A stretch of 64,000 nucleotides of DNA from Legionellales bacterium (GTDB lineage Bacteria > Pseudomonadota > Gammaproteobacteria > JAHCLG01). This document shows, one piece after another, positions 28,139-36,401 of this stretch. Made by a program: the position numbers and the translations under genes. The stretch lies in the NCBI GenBank assembly GCA_026125385.1, contig JAHCLG010000001.1:158490-222489 (forward strand). The letters are read 5' to 3'. The notes beneath the pieces were generated by a model that saw only the letters and a list, made by a program, of their open reading frames with translations, had not been told where the DNA came from and did not search any database. Each line of letters opens with the position of its first letter. Position 1 is the stretch's first letter.

Positions 28139-28723
28139 ATGAGTTGGTCGATCCCCAGTATGATGCAAGGTGAGTATGTTAGCTTACAACCTTTAGCCAT
28201 AGAGCATGCTCCCGCATTAGCGAAAGCCGTTGAGGATGGCGAATTATGGAAATTATGGTTTGCAACTGTGCCTTCCCCTGACAATATGCTAGCCGAAATT
28301 CAACGTCGCTTAAATTTGCAAGAAAAGGGCACGATGCTACCTTTTACGGTTATTGAAAATCAAACCCAGCAACCTATTGGTATGACGACTTACTACAATT
28401 TGGATGAAAAGCACAAACGGGTTGAAATCGGCTGGACTTGGTATCAAAAAAACAAACAACAGACCCCCGTTAATACCGAATGTAAATTATTATTAACCCA
28501 TGCCTTCGAAAAACTGCACTGTAACGTGGTGGGGTTTCGGGTTAATTTTTTTAATCAGGCGAGTCGAAAAGCGGTTGAACGTTTAGGCGCAAAACTAGAT
28601 GGCATATTACGCAATCAACGAATTTTAAAAAATGGTATTATATCGGATGACTGTGCTTACAGTATTGTTAAAAGTGAATGGCCAGGGGTAAAGCATAATT
28701 TACTGTGGAAACTACAATCTTAA
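28139..28723 (+). CDS. GNAT acetyltransferase (RimJ/RimL type)
   Basis: A 194-residue acetyltransferase of the Acetyltransf_3/RimL group. The sequence runs GEYVSLQPL at the N-terminus, IGWTWYQKNKQQ for the substrate/CoA strand and NQASRKAVERLGAKLDGILR at the end, the usual RimJ/RimL C-terminal pattern. Homologues acetylate protein N-termini or small amines using acetyl-CoA; the substrate here is unknown. An AGAAGGAAAA ribosome site precedes the ATG. It is probably the last gene of the murI unit, since a 12-bp hairpin begins at its stop codon. Confidence 0.85.
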   Translation: MSWSIPSMMQGEYVSLQPLAIEHAPALAKAVEDGELWKLWFATVPSPDNMLAEIQRRLNLQEKGTMLPFTVIENQTQQPIGMTTYYNLDEKHKRVEIGWTWYQKNKQQTPVNTECKLLLTHAFEKLHCNVVGFRVNFFNQASRKAVERLGAKLDGILRNQRILKNGIISDDCAYSIVKSEWPGVKHNLLWKLQS

Positions 28724-28750
28724 CTTCCGATAATAAAGATTATCGGAAGT
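28723..28750. terminator. Perfect 12-bp hairpin after the GNAT gene
   Basis: A 12-bp perfect stem with an AAAG loop starts on the last base of the GNAT stop codon. There is no T-run after it on the plus strand, so it may be a processing or weak termination site. Confidence 0.5.
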
Positions 28751-28753
28751 ATT

Positions 28754-28786
28754 GTAGCCTGGAACGTAACGCAGCGGAGATCCAGG
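28754..28786. repeat. Single copy of palindrome family 1 repeat unit
   Basis: The unit begins GTAGCCTGGAACG and ends GATCCAGG, the same as the units at 30.9, 53.8 and (diverged) 59.8 kb. Here only one arm is present, with two substitutions in the middle. Confidence 0.75.
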
Positions 28787-28924
28787 TCTTCGTTCTTCTA
28801 AGATGAAATTTTAGCCGCAAGATGAAGATACCACTTTGTTAATACCATATAACGCCATGGTACTGTCCAAATAAAGCTGAGGGAAGCAGCAATCATTTGC
28901 CAATTAGCAACATAACGCCCCGCC

Positions 28925-29638
28925 CTATAAGGGTTTAAAATCACTTGCTGAGGGATTTTCCGCTTTGCCCATAATGGAATAATGCCTTGGAAAATACCAG
29001 CCTAATGCTTGCAAAAACTGTCGAAACTCGGGTTCATTTTTAAAATCTTGTGGCGTGATATTAAATGCCAAATCTTTTTGGATGCCATCATGGGTTTTTT
29101 CCATGATGAGTGACACTTTTGGAGATAATATTCCATTTCCTTTAAAGAATTCCCGGAGAATATTTCTTGTTACATCCGGCAAAACTGATTGAGCAGGTTC
29201 ACCAACCACTAAATGCGTGCCTGAGGGAAATACTTCATCATGATTTTTTATATTGAATAATTCGTGCGGTGAATAAAATTCTTTATTGAGTTTGAAATTA
29301 AGAATATCCCCATACGTAAATACCCAATCGGGTTGATCCCCGCTCGGATTGATGACAATTCCCAGCCCATTTGCCAATAAAAAATCATCCACCATTTTTT
29401 CAATGACAAAACACTCAAAATGTTTTCCAGGCTCTGGCAGCAATAATTGAAAATAGGGAAATCCATCGGGTCCGGTGATAACCTGTGGCTCACCACAGCG
29501 AAAACTTGCGGCAGCAACATGCGTTAAAAAATGTTGCGACCAAGCTTCATCTCTGCGTGCGACAGGGATCTGACAGAGTTGATAAATAATATTTGTTTTT
29601 CGGAGATCGCCTAGATTGGAGTTGGGTTGCTCAGCCAT
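28925..29638 (-). CDS. Hypothetical protein, 237 residues
   Basis: A soluble protein with no signal peptide and no motif that I recognise. It begins MAEQPNSNLGDL and has a mixed alpha/beta composition. The open frame starts at a TTG at 29710, but ATG 29638 has a GAGGAA site about 9 nt upstream and is preferred. Downstream of its stop, another minus-strand frame reads about 40 hydrophobic residues (to 28798); this may be a coincidental frame or a gene fragment. It is transcribed alone between the murI unit and the broken MFS gene. Confidence 0.6.
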   Translation of the reverse strand: MAEQPNSNLGDLRKTNIIYQLCQIPVARRDEAWSQHFLTHVAAASFRCGEPQVITGPDGFPYFQLLLPEPGKHFECFVIEKMVDDFLLANGLGIVINPSGDQPDWVFTYGDILNFKLNKEFYSPHELFNIKNHDEVFPSGTHLVVGEPAQSVLPDVTRNILREFFKGNGILSPKVSLIMEKTHDGIQKDLAFNITPQDFKNEPEFRQFLQALGWYFPRHYSIMGKAENPSASDFKPL

Positions 29639-29932
29639 AATTTCATGTTCCTCGATAACTATACCGCTTGCCAATGAAGATGCAGATTGAAGGGCGTGGG
29701 TATATCTCAATTTTATAAGTCAGGCGGATTGTAATGCTTTTTGTACTTCATATCAAGCAAGTATTGACTACCAAAATTCATTCGCTAGAATAGCGGGTGT
29801 TTTATGAAATCTTAGTAAGCCCTCATGAATTAATTTCTTCGATTCAATCAACAACTACCGCCCAATCTTTTGATTATTAATTAACATCCACCGCCCCAGT
29901 GCAATTGCGCCGGAATAACTGAGCGAGCAACT

Positions 29933-30938
29933 ATGGAAAATCAACATTTATTAAGTAACTCAGCACCTTCATTTTTAGTGATGGCTGCCCCACTTTTTTT
30001 AGTATTATTCATCGATAGCATGGGTTTAGGGTTGGTTTTTCCACTCTTACATACTATTACTCATCGGCCGTTTGATTGCAGGTTTCACCGCAGGCAGTCA
30101 GTCTATCGCTCAAGCCAGCATTGTGGATATTAGCAGCCATGAACACAAAGCACGAAATTTAGGAATAATGTTATTCGTGATTGCACTGGGATTTATTGTG
30201 GGGCCTTTAGCAGGCGGTCTTTTATCTGATCACCATCTTTCAACGTACTTTAATTACGAAACACCCTTTTATTTCGCAGCGTTCATTTCACTGCTTAATG
30301 CCTTATTATTACAATTCATTTATAAAGAAACGTTTTTACCCGTAAAAACCATAAAATTAAAACTGCATCACGCTATTTATATTTTTATTTCCGCCTTTAC
30401 GCACGAAAAAGTCCGTGAACTTTCCCTGGTCTTATTAATTTTTATCTTTGGTTGGGCAGGATTTTATTCATTTATTTCGATGTTTTTACTAAAAATATAC
30501 CAATATAATGCTATGACCATTGGTTGTTATATGGGTTTATTAGGCGCTGGATTTGGAATTGGTACGGGAATTTTAGTCGATCCTTGCGTGAAATATTTTA
30601 AATTAAAAACGTGTGTGGTGGGAGGTTCTGCGCTTACTGCTTTATTTACCCTACTCATCATTACCGCACCCTCCCCCATTTTTATTTGGCTTTATGTCGC
30701 GCCAACGGGTGCTGCCGCAGCACTGGCTTACTCAACTTTACTTACATTATTTTCAAATCAAGTTGATGAGACCGCACAAGGTTGGGTAATGGGCATTACT
30801 GGTGCCATTATGGCTTTTGCATTTGGATTAAATGGTGCGGTAGTCGGAATGCTTGCTAATATTAATATTTATTTGCCCATGGTTATCACGACGATTGGAT
30901 TATTATTTTCAGCCTTGTTAATGAAATTCCTTGCATAG
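29933..30938 (+). pseudogene. MFS transporter gene with internal deletion and frameshift
   Basis: The first frame (ATG 29933) gives helix 1 of a major facilitator protein (LFLVLFIDSMGLGLVFPLLHTI) and then runs into nonsense after about residue 43. From about 30051 another frame continues IGRLIAGFTAGSQSIAQASIVDI, which in intact relatives is helix 4, and stays open to the normal C-terminus at 30938. About 75-80 codons (helices 2-3 and the conserved motif A loop) are missing and the frame changes at the junction. The longest remaining frame has 288 residues and about 8 helices. It cannot make a normal transporter. The substrate of the parent is unknown. Confidence 0.8.
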
Positions 30939-30946
30939 CGCAACGC

Positions 30947-31078
30947 GTAGCCTGGAACGAAGCGCTTGTAGCCTGGAACGAAGCGCAGCGAAGATCCAGG
31001 ATCAGAGTATAAAGATGGTAAGATCCTGGATCTTCGCTGCGCTTCGTTCCAGGCTACAAGTGCTCCGTTTCAGGCTAC
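30947..31078. repeat. Palindrome family 1: inverted pair with nested units
   Basis: A perfect 38-bp inverted repeat (30966-31003 and 31022-31059) is separated by 18 bp. Outside it the similarity goes on for about 19 bp on each side with a few mismatches, because each arm starts with a truncated extra unit (GTAGCCTGGAACG). It lies between two converging genes, one of them the broken MFS gene. The right end supplies the stop codon (TAG, 31075-31077) of the 469-residue gene. It can fold into a very long hairpin in either transcript. Confidence 0.9.
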
Positions 31079-32484
31079 CTGGCGCCCCATAGATGATTCG
31101 TTTTAATGACTTCCACCACTTGTTGCGGGACAAACTCTTCCCAGCCCGATTGTCCAGTTTGGATCATTTCCAATATTTTTCGTGAATAAATATTTAATTT
31201 AGTGATATCGGCATTTTTCAAATCGACAATCGAGCCATTGGCTAATAAATATTGATATAAATGATAAACTTGTCTATCGACTTCTAAATTTGCAGCATTG
31301 TGTAAAGTTTGAGTGACGGGATCGTATTCGGGATAAATGTATAACTTACTACCACGATTAAACAATTTTCCGCATGCTTCTAAGATCCCTCCTTCGAGTT
31401 TTTCATAATATTTTTCTTTAAAAACTTCTCGTAAATTCGATATTCCGACAACAATCGCAAACATAGAGCGAGAATTGCGCGATAGATAATTTGCAAATAA
31501 ATAATGCTCAGGGAAATTCGTGATTAATACTGAATATCCCATCAAGGTTAATAAATTAATTCGATCGAGAAAATCTTGCTCGGTAATGGTGCCATCCGCA
31601 GCCAAATTACTCATCGTAATTTCCATTAAAATTTCTGGTGTGCCATTTTGGACTTCTGACTCTTGCATAAACTGTTGAACAGCACATTGCTGCATATCCA
31701 TATTAACATGAGTAATGGGGCGAAAACTGCCACGTTGAATTAAGGTCGGATGTTTATACAATACTTCAGCCGGTTGTTTAATTTTCCCATTTTTATCAAA
31801 CAAAATTGCGTGGGTTAAATTCGATTTAACCAAATGCAAACAAATTAAATGATGATTAATATTTTTAGCAATGGGTCCTTTAAATTCGACGAAATCAATT
31901 TCTACAGCACCGGGTGAAATATTTTCGACCAGTGATTCCACTGCTTTTTCAGCATTATCCATTAAATAAAACATCGCATAAATTAAATTAACACCAACCA
32001 CTCCCACCATTTCTTGTTGACTCAAAAAATCGCCTTTAAGTAAACGAATGTGAATAATCACATCACTGGGCTCACTGCATCCAGCTTCATGTTGAAAACG
32101 CATGCCAAGCCAACCATGAGCTTCGGCATTCGGGCGAGAAAAACTACAGGTAGTGACGGTATTAGCAAATGAAAATAATTTAGTTTGTGCTTTATGCTTT
32201 TCAGCTAAAATTTCTCGAACTAATGCGTATTCGTGATCGAGCATACTCAACAAACGCGAATAACAAACATATCGACCTTTTGCTTCGCGTCCATAAATTG
32301 AATCACTGATCGCCATATCATACGCCGACATGCTTCGCGCGACAGTACCCGCAGCACCTCCAGCATGAAAAAAAAATCCCACGGTTTCTTGCCCTGCTCC
32401 AATTTCTGCAATCGAACCATAATTATTTTTATCAATATTAATCGCTAACGCTTTTTGCGTTGTCGTTAACGTGGGTTTTAACAT
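31075..32484 (-). CDS. Conserved protein of unknown function, 469 residues
   Basis: A soluble protein with no signal peptide or membrane segment. It begins LTTTQKALAINIDKNNYGSIAEIGAGQE, then GGAAGTVARSMSAYD. I remember proteins with this opening from several bacterial phyla, where automatic names such as TonB-dependent receptor are clearly wrong because this is no beta-barrel. No catalytic motif is assignable. A strong AAGGAGAG site precedes ATG 32484. It follows the secreted 185-residue gene by 20 nt and is the last gene of the flagellar run that includes fliA. The last codons and the stop lie at the edge of the repeat at 30947-31078, so the C-terminus may have been altered by the repeat. 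Confidence 0.7.
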   Translation of the reverse strand: MLKPTLTTTQKALAINIDKNNYGSIAEIGAGQETVGFFFHAGGAAGTVARSMSAYDMAISDSIYGREAKGRYVCYSRLLSMLDHEYALVREILAEKHKAQTKLFSFANTVTTCSFSRPNAEAHGWLGMRFQHEAGCSEPSDVIIHIRLLKGDFLSQQEMVGVVGVNLIYAMFYLMDNAEKAVESLVENISPGAVEIDFVEFKGPIAKNINHHLICLHLVKSNLTHAILFDKNGKIKQPAEVLYKHPTLIQRGSFRPITHVNMDMQQCAVQQFMQESEVQNGTPEILMEITMSNLAADGTITEQDFLDRINLLTLMGYSVLITNFPEHYLFANYLSRNSRSMFAIVVGISNLREVFKEKYYEKLEGGILEACGKLFNRGSKLYIYPEYDPVTQTLHNAANLEVDRQVYHLYQYLLANGSIVDLKNADITKLNIYSRKILEMIQTGQSGWEEFVPQQVVEVIKTNHLWGAR

Positions 32485-32504
32485 AAAACTCTCCTTAGTT
32501 TAAT

Positions 32505-33062
32505 TTATTGGCAGTATTGTCCTGGCGCCAATAAAATTACTTTAAGATAAAAATTATCATCCACTCGATTTGAGCGCTGTGTATTATAGGTAACGGAATT
32601 AAAATTATTTTCATTACCAGCAAATTTTACCCAGCGATTATAAGGAACATTGAGTGTTGTCAAAACATTTTGCGTATTGATCGCTAATGAATTATTAGCA
32701 AACTGTTGAGCTTGTCGATAAATTTTTATTTCAGCATAATTGCGGTGCGCCTCTGCGCGCACGGCAAAAGAGGATTGCACAGGTTGGTAATCTTGCTTAA
32801 TCTCGGTTTGCTGCCAACCCACGCTAATTACCTGAATAGGTACTGCTGCACCAAAATTAATTTCGGCCATTTTTCCGCTTTGCACGCATAAACTTTGCAT
32901 CGGATGTTGCAGGGATTTTTGCTGGGTTGAATAGCGGATATCCTTGCCAGGTGCTTGCGATCCTTGCCAGGTTAAAATTTGCAGAGTGGGTGACTGGGCA
33001 TAAACGCCAAGCGTGAATAATAAAAAAAATAATTCCGTGATTAAGCTGGGCGCTAATTTCAT
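32505..33062 (-). CDS. Secreted/periplasmic protein of unknown function
   Basis: 185 residues with an N-terminal signal peptide (MKLAPSLITELFFLLFTLGVYA, cleavage near 22). The mature protein is polar, rich in Gln and Asn, and probably mainly beta. Only two cysteines are seen (SLCVQSG and the C-terminal QYCQ), which could form a disulfide. I recognise no family. Its ATG lies one base from the stop of the DUF2802 gene, in the same run as fliA, so a role at the cell surface or in motility is possible but unproven. Confidence 0.65.
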   Translation of the reverse strand: MKLAPSLITELFFLLFTLGVYAQSPTLQILTWQGSQAPGKDIRYSTQQKSLQHPMQSLCVQSGKMAEINFGAAVPIQVISVGWQQTEIKQDYQPVQSSFAVRAEAHRNYAEIKIYRQAQQFANNSLAINTQNVLTTLNVPYNRWVKFAGNENNFNSVTYNTQRSNRVDDNFYLKVILLAPGQYCQ

Positions 33063-33063
33063 C

Positions 33064-33561
33064 TTAAACCTCAGTAGCAGTCGAGGTTTTGCGATTTTTC
33101 AAATAGAGTGCCTTTAAGACATCGGCCTCACCTGCACTTAAATTGCAATATTGAATCACTTCATTAATCGATTTGCCTGATTGTAATAATTTCATCGCAA
33201 ACTGATAAGTGACTTGCTCATCCTTATCTTCTTGCAGCGCTGGAGCAGAGCGTTTGTAGAGTGAACGTTCAATATTGGCGATACTTTGTTGATAATCGGT
33301 TAATGCCATTTCAGTTAAATTAAATCGTTTATGTAATTTAGTGATCGCTTCTTGTTGACGTTGGCTTTGTTCTTGGAGATGCTGGAGAAGTTCGGTTTGT
33401 TGTTGGTGGAGTGATAATTGCTTAGCATGTTGAGATAATAATAAGGTGACTAACATGACTAATAATAAAACGATACTGGCTATCATTAAAAAATCAAAAA
33501 TAAATTGGCTGAACGCTCCAATATTTAGCCAGTAATAAAAGACACTGTTAATCCATTCCAT
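33064..33561 (-). CDS. DUF2802 family protein next to fliA
   Basis: 165 residues. A membrane helix (IFDFLMIASIVLLLVMLVTLLLS, about 17-40) is followed by a long Gln-rich coiled coil (about 45-105) and a C-terminal helical domain (KSINEVIQYCNLSAGEADVLKAL) typical of DUF2802, found after fliA or chemotaxis genes in polarly flagellated gammaproteobacteria. The function is unknown to me. The open frame begins inside fliA, but ATG 33561, 5 nt after the fliA stop and preceded by GAGAG, is the natural start. Confidence 0.75.
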   Translation of the reverse strand: MEWINSVFYYWLNIGAFSQFIFDFLMIASIVLLLVMLVTLLLSQHAKQLSLHQQQTELLQHLQEQSQRQQEAITKLHKRFNLTEMALTDYQQSIANIERSLYKRSAPALQEDKDEQVTYQFAMKLLQSGKSINEVIQYCNLSAGEADVLKALYLKNRKTSTATEV

Positions 33562-33566
33562 GATTT

Positions 33567-34295
33567 CTACTCTCGTTGCTGAACATATTTTTTTAAGCGT
33601 GATTGTAAACGCGCCAATGCTTGTCCGTGTATTTGGCACACCCGTGCTTCACCAATGCCTAAGACATCGCCTATTTCTTTAAAACGTAAGCGATCGCTAT
33701 AATAAAAACTCAATACGGCTTGCTCGCGATCGGGTAACGTTTTTAAAATATCTTTTAAATGTCCATGTATTTCCAATTTTTGGGTTTCCTCATACGGATC
33801 AGCAGAATCCTGCTCGAAATTTAAATTATCTTCATGCAAATCTTCAAAACTGAATAATTCATTAGCCTGTGCTGCTCCCGCCATTTCAGAATAGGTATCG
33901 ATATCAACACCTAATTCTTTAATAATGTCTTTGGTTTGAGCTTCTTGTCCCGTTTCATTTTCAATTTTGTGGATCGCCTCAGCAATTTTACGCATGTTAT
34001 GATGAACTGAGCGTGGCATCCAACTGGATTTACGTAAATCATCCAACATCGTACCGCGAATACGAATATTGGCATAGGTTTCAAAAGTCACTTGTTTGCT
34101 GGGATCAAAACGTTGCGCTGCTTCAATTAATCCAATCATTCCTGCTTGAATTAAATCTTCGACTTGCACGCTTTTGGGGAGACGAGATAATAAATGATAG
34201 GCATTGCGTTTTACGATATAGGCATATTTTTCGACGTAATCTTCGATATTTATGGCTGGTTGAGCTGTTTTTTTATATAACTCAATATCCGTCAT
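33567..34295 (-). CDS. fliA: RNA polymerase sigma factor for flagellar genes (sigma-28)
   Basis: 242 residues with sigma regions 2 (DLIQAGMIGLIEAAQRFDP...FETYANIRIRGTMLDDLR), 3 and 4 (LPDREQAVLSFYYSDRLRFKEIGDVLGIGEARVCQIHGQAL), the full FliA architecture. It directs class III flagellar transcription. Two of its likely targets are in this window (flgM and fliC, with sites at 51790 and 59699). The start overlaps the flhG stop (ATGA). Its inhibitor FlgM is at 51353. Confidence 0.95.
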   Translation of the reverse strand: MTDIELYKKTAQPAINIEDYVEKYAYIVKRNAYHLLSRLPKSVQVEDLIQAGMIGLIEAAQRFDPSKQVTFETYANIRIRGTMLDDLRKSSWMPRSVHHNMRKIAEAIHKIENETGQEAQTKDIIKELGVDIDTYSEMAGAAQANELFSFEDLHEDNLNFEQDSADPYEETQKLEIHGHLKDILKTLPDREQAVLSFYYSDRLRFKEIGDVLGIGEARVCQIHGQALARLQSRLKKYVQQRE

Positions 34296-35164
34296 CGTAC
34301 CACCTGCGTTCCCGTTTGTAGTAACCGCTCAAAGAAAAAACTCATTCGTCCCGTTGCATTAAGCGGTGTTTTCCAGTCATAAATTTGTTTTGCAATATGG
34401 CGAAGCGCCAGTGCGGCGCGACAGGTTGGAAATTCATCCAAGAATGGACGTTGATGTCGCACGGCTAAACGCACATGATCATCATAGGGTATCGCACCAA
34501 GATATTGCAAGCTTACTTGTAAAAATTCATCGCTGACCTTCCGTAATTTATTATAGATCATTTTTCCCTCATCGGATTGATGCGTCATATTCGATAAAAT
34601 TTGAAATTGTTGAATTCCATATTGTCGTGACAACACTTTAATGAGGGCATAAGCATCCGTAATTGAAGTGGGTTCGTTACACACCACTACCACGACTTCT
34701 TGCGCGGCGTGAGTAAAATTTAAGACGCTAGCGGAAATTCCTGCCGCAGTATCAATCAACATAACATCGACATCGTAGCGTAAAGTAGAAAAGGCATGAA
34801 TGATACTGGCTTGTTCTGTTAAACTTAATTCTGCCATAGCTGAAATTCCCGTGGTTGCAGGCGCAATTAACACACCATGAGGACCACGAATAATAATATC
34901 TTCTAATTGCGCACGCCCACTTAAAACATCTTGTAAATTACGCCGAACTTTAATCCCTAGCAAAACATCGACATTCGATAAGGCTAAATCTGCATCTAAT
35001 AATAAGACTTGTTGTTTTAATTGCGACAGTGCTATTGATAAATTCAAGGCAATATTGGTTTTACCAATACCACCTTTGCCGCCAGAAATGGCAATGACTT
35101 TTACCGGCTTTAATTCAGCACTCCGCGCCGGAGAAAGTATATCGAATTCATTATTTTGATTCAT
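34292..35164 (-). CDS. flhG: Flagellar number regulator, MinD-like ATPase
   Basis: A 290-residue ParA/MinD-family ATPase (FlhG/FleN). The deviant Walker A is SGGKGGIGKTN (about 28-38), and DADLALSNVDVLLG and DTAAGIS follow. It limits flagellar number, acts opposite FlhF and, as FleN, restrains FleQ-type activators (family knowledge). The frame extends to a TTG at 35182, but ATG 35164 has a GGAGAAG site 9 nt upstream and overlaps flhF by 14 nt. No MinD-type C-terminal amphipathic helix was clearly seen, though one may be present. Confidence 0.93.
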   Translation of the reverse strand: MNQNNEFDILSPARSAELKPVKVIAISGGKGGIGKTNIALNLSIALSQLKQQVLLLDADLALSNVDVLLGIKVRRNLQDVLSGRAQLEDIIIRGPHGVLIAPATTGISAMAELSLTEQASIIHAFSTLRYDVDVMLIDTAAGISASVLNFTHAAQEVVVVVCNEPTSITDAYALIKVLSRQYGIQQFQILSNMTHQSDEGKMIYNKLRKVSDEFLQVSLQYLGAIPYDDHVRLAVRHQRPFLDEFPTCRAALALRHIAKQIYDWKTPLNATGRMSFFFERLLQTGTQVVR

Positions 35165-36401
35165 AATAATCTTCTCCAGCAATTAAAAAATTCTCTTCGG
35201 GTTGTTCACCTTCTGGGGCTTCACTAGATTGTACGAGAAGTTTAATAAGTTGTGATTTTGAAAACTGTTGTAAGTCTTCTGGTACATGCTGACCTGTACT
35301 AAAATAGGTTAAATTTAAATGATGTAAAATGGCCGCGCTGATAATAGCGCCAAGCTGAGTGCTTTCATCCAGTTTGGTTACCATTAATCCCGCCAAATTG
35401 GTGGTATTAAACGCATCAACGATTTCATTTAACACATTAATTTGACTCGTGGCTGTTAGCGTTAAATAAGCTCGAATAGTGTGTTCAGTGCTTGATAATA
35501 ATTCAATGTTTTTAGCCAGATTAATATTATCACGCTGACTGACTCCAGCAGTATCAATTAGAATTAATTTTTTTTCGCGATAGTGATTGAGTATTTGATT
35601 TAATTCACGTCCATCATTGACCACCTCCACTGGCACACCTAATAAACGACCATAAGTAAATAATTGTTCTCGTCCTGCAACGCGATAAGAGTCGGTGGTA
35701 ATTAATACTAAATCATTGGGATGATGTTCTAAGCAAAAACGTGTGGCTAATTTAGCAATTGTCGTGGTTTTTCCTACCCCTGTGGGACCAATTAATGCCA
35801 CCACTCCGCCCTTCTCTAATAAATCAATATCATCAATACTGATCAAATTTTCTAGATGTTGTAATGCGTCTTCCCAAACGTTTTGAAAATTTTGTTCGTA
35901 ATTAATACCGGCACAAATTTGACGACACACTTTACGATGAAAGCCTAAATGAAATAATTTTCGATACAATAATCCGTGATAAGGATTACGCTCAAAATTT
36001 TGTTGCGTAACAAATTGTGAGGTTTGATACTGTAGTGCATAACGCAATTCTTTTAACTCATTAAAAATTTCAGTGATTAATTGTGGATCGGCTGAAGATG
36101 GTTTATTTTCCACGAGTATTTCTGGTTCGATAGGTGTCAACTTAGTATGTTTTAAAATAAAATCGCGCACTTCAATAGGATCATCACTGGGGCTTTCATC
36201 GCTCGCAATAATTTTAGCAGGATGATAGAGCTCTTCATGATTCTCAGTCACAGTGGCTTCATGTATTCCGGCTTTTAATTCAATACCGCCAGGAACTTCC
36301 TGTTGTTCCAACAAAATGGCTTCACTACCAAATTCTTCTTTTACTTTATTCAGTGCTTCACGCATGCTAGCCGCAAAAAAAGTTTTCGTTTTCATCTTCA
36401 T
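35151..36401 (-). CDS. flhF: Signal-recognition-particle-like GTPase FlhF
   Basis: 416 residues. The N-terminal B domain begins MKMKTKTFFAASMREALNKVKEEFG, and the NG GTPase domain has the P-loop GPTGVGKTT (about 205-213), DTAGVSQRD and TKLDESTQLG. FlhF places the flagellum at the pole and works with FlhG, which overlaps it by 14 nt. The ATG overlaps the flhA stop by 4 nt (ATGA). The length is typical. Confidence 0.94.
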   Translation of the reverse strand: MKMKTKTFFAASMREALNKVKEEFGSEAILLEQQEVPGGIELKAGIHEATVTENHEELYHPAKIIASDESPSDDPIEVRDFILKHTKLTPIEPEILVENKPSSADPQLITEIFNELKELRYALQYQTSQFVTQQNFERNPYHGLLYRKLFHLGFHRKVCRQICAGINYEQNFQNVWEDALQHLENLISIDDIDLLEKGGVVALIGPTGVGKTTTIAKLATRFCLEHHPNDLVLITTDSYRVAGREQLFTYGRLLGVPVEVVNDGRELNQILNHYREKKLILIDTAGVSQRDNINLAKNIELLSSTEHTIRAYLTLTATSQINVLNEIVDAFNTTNLAGLMVTKLDESTQLGAIISAAILHHLNLTYFSTGQHVPEDLQQFSKSQLIKLLVQSSEAPEGEQPEENFLIAGEDYYESK

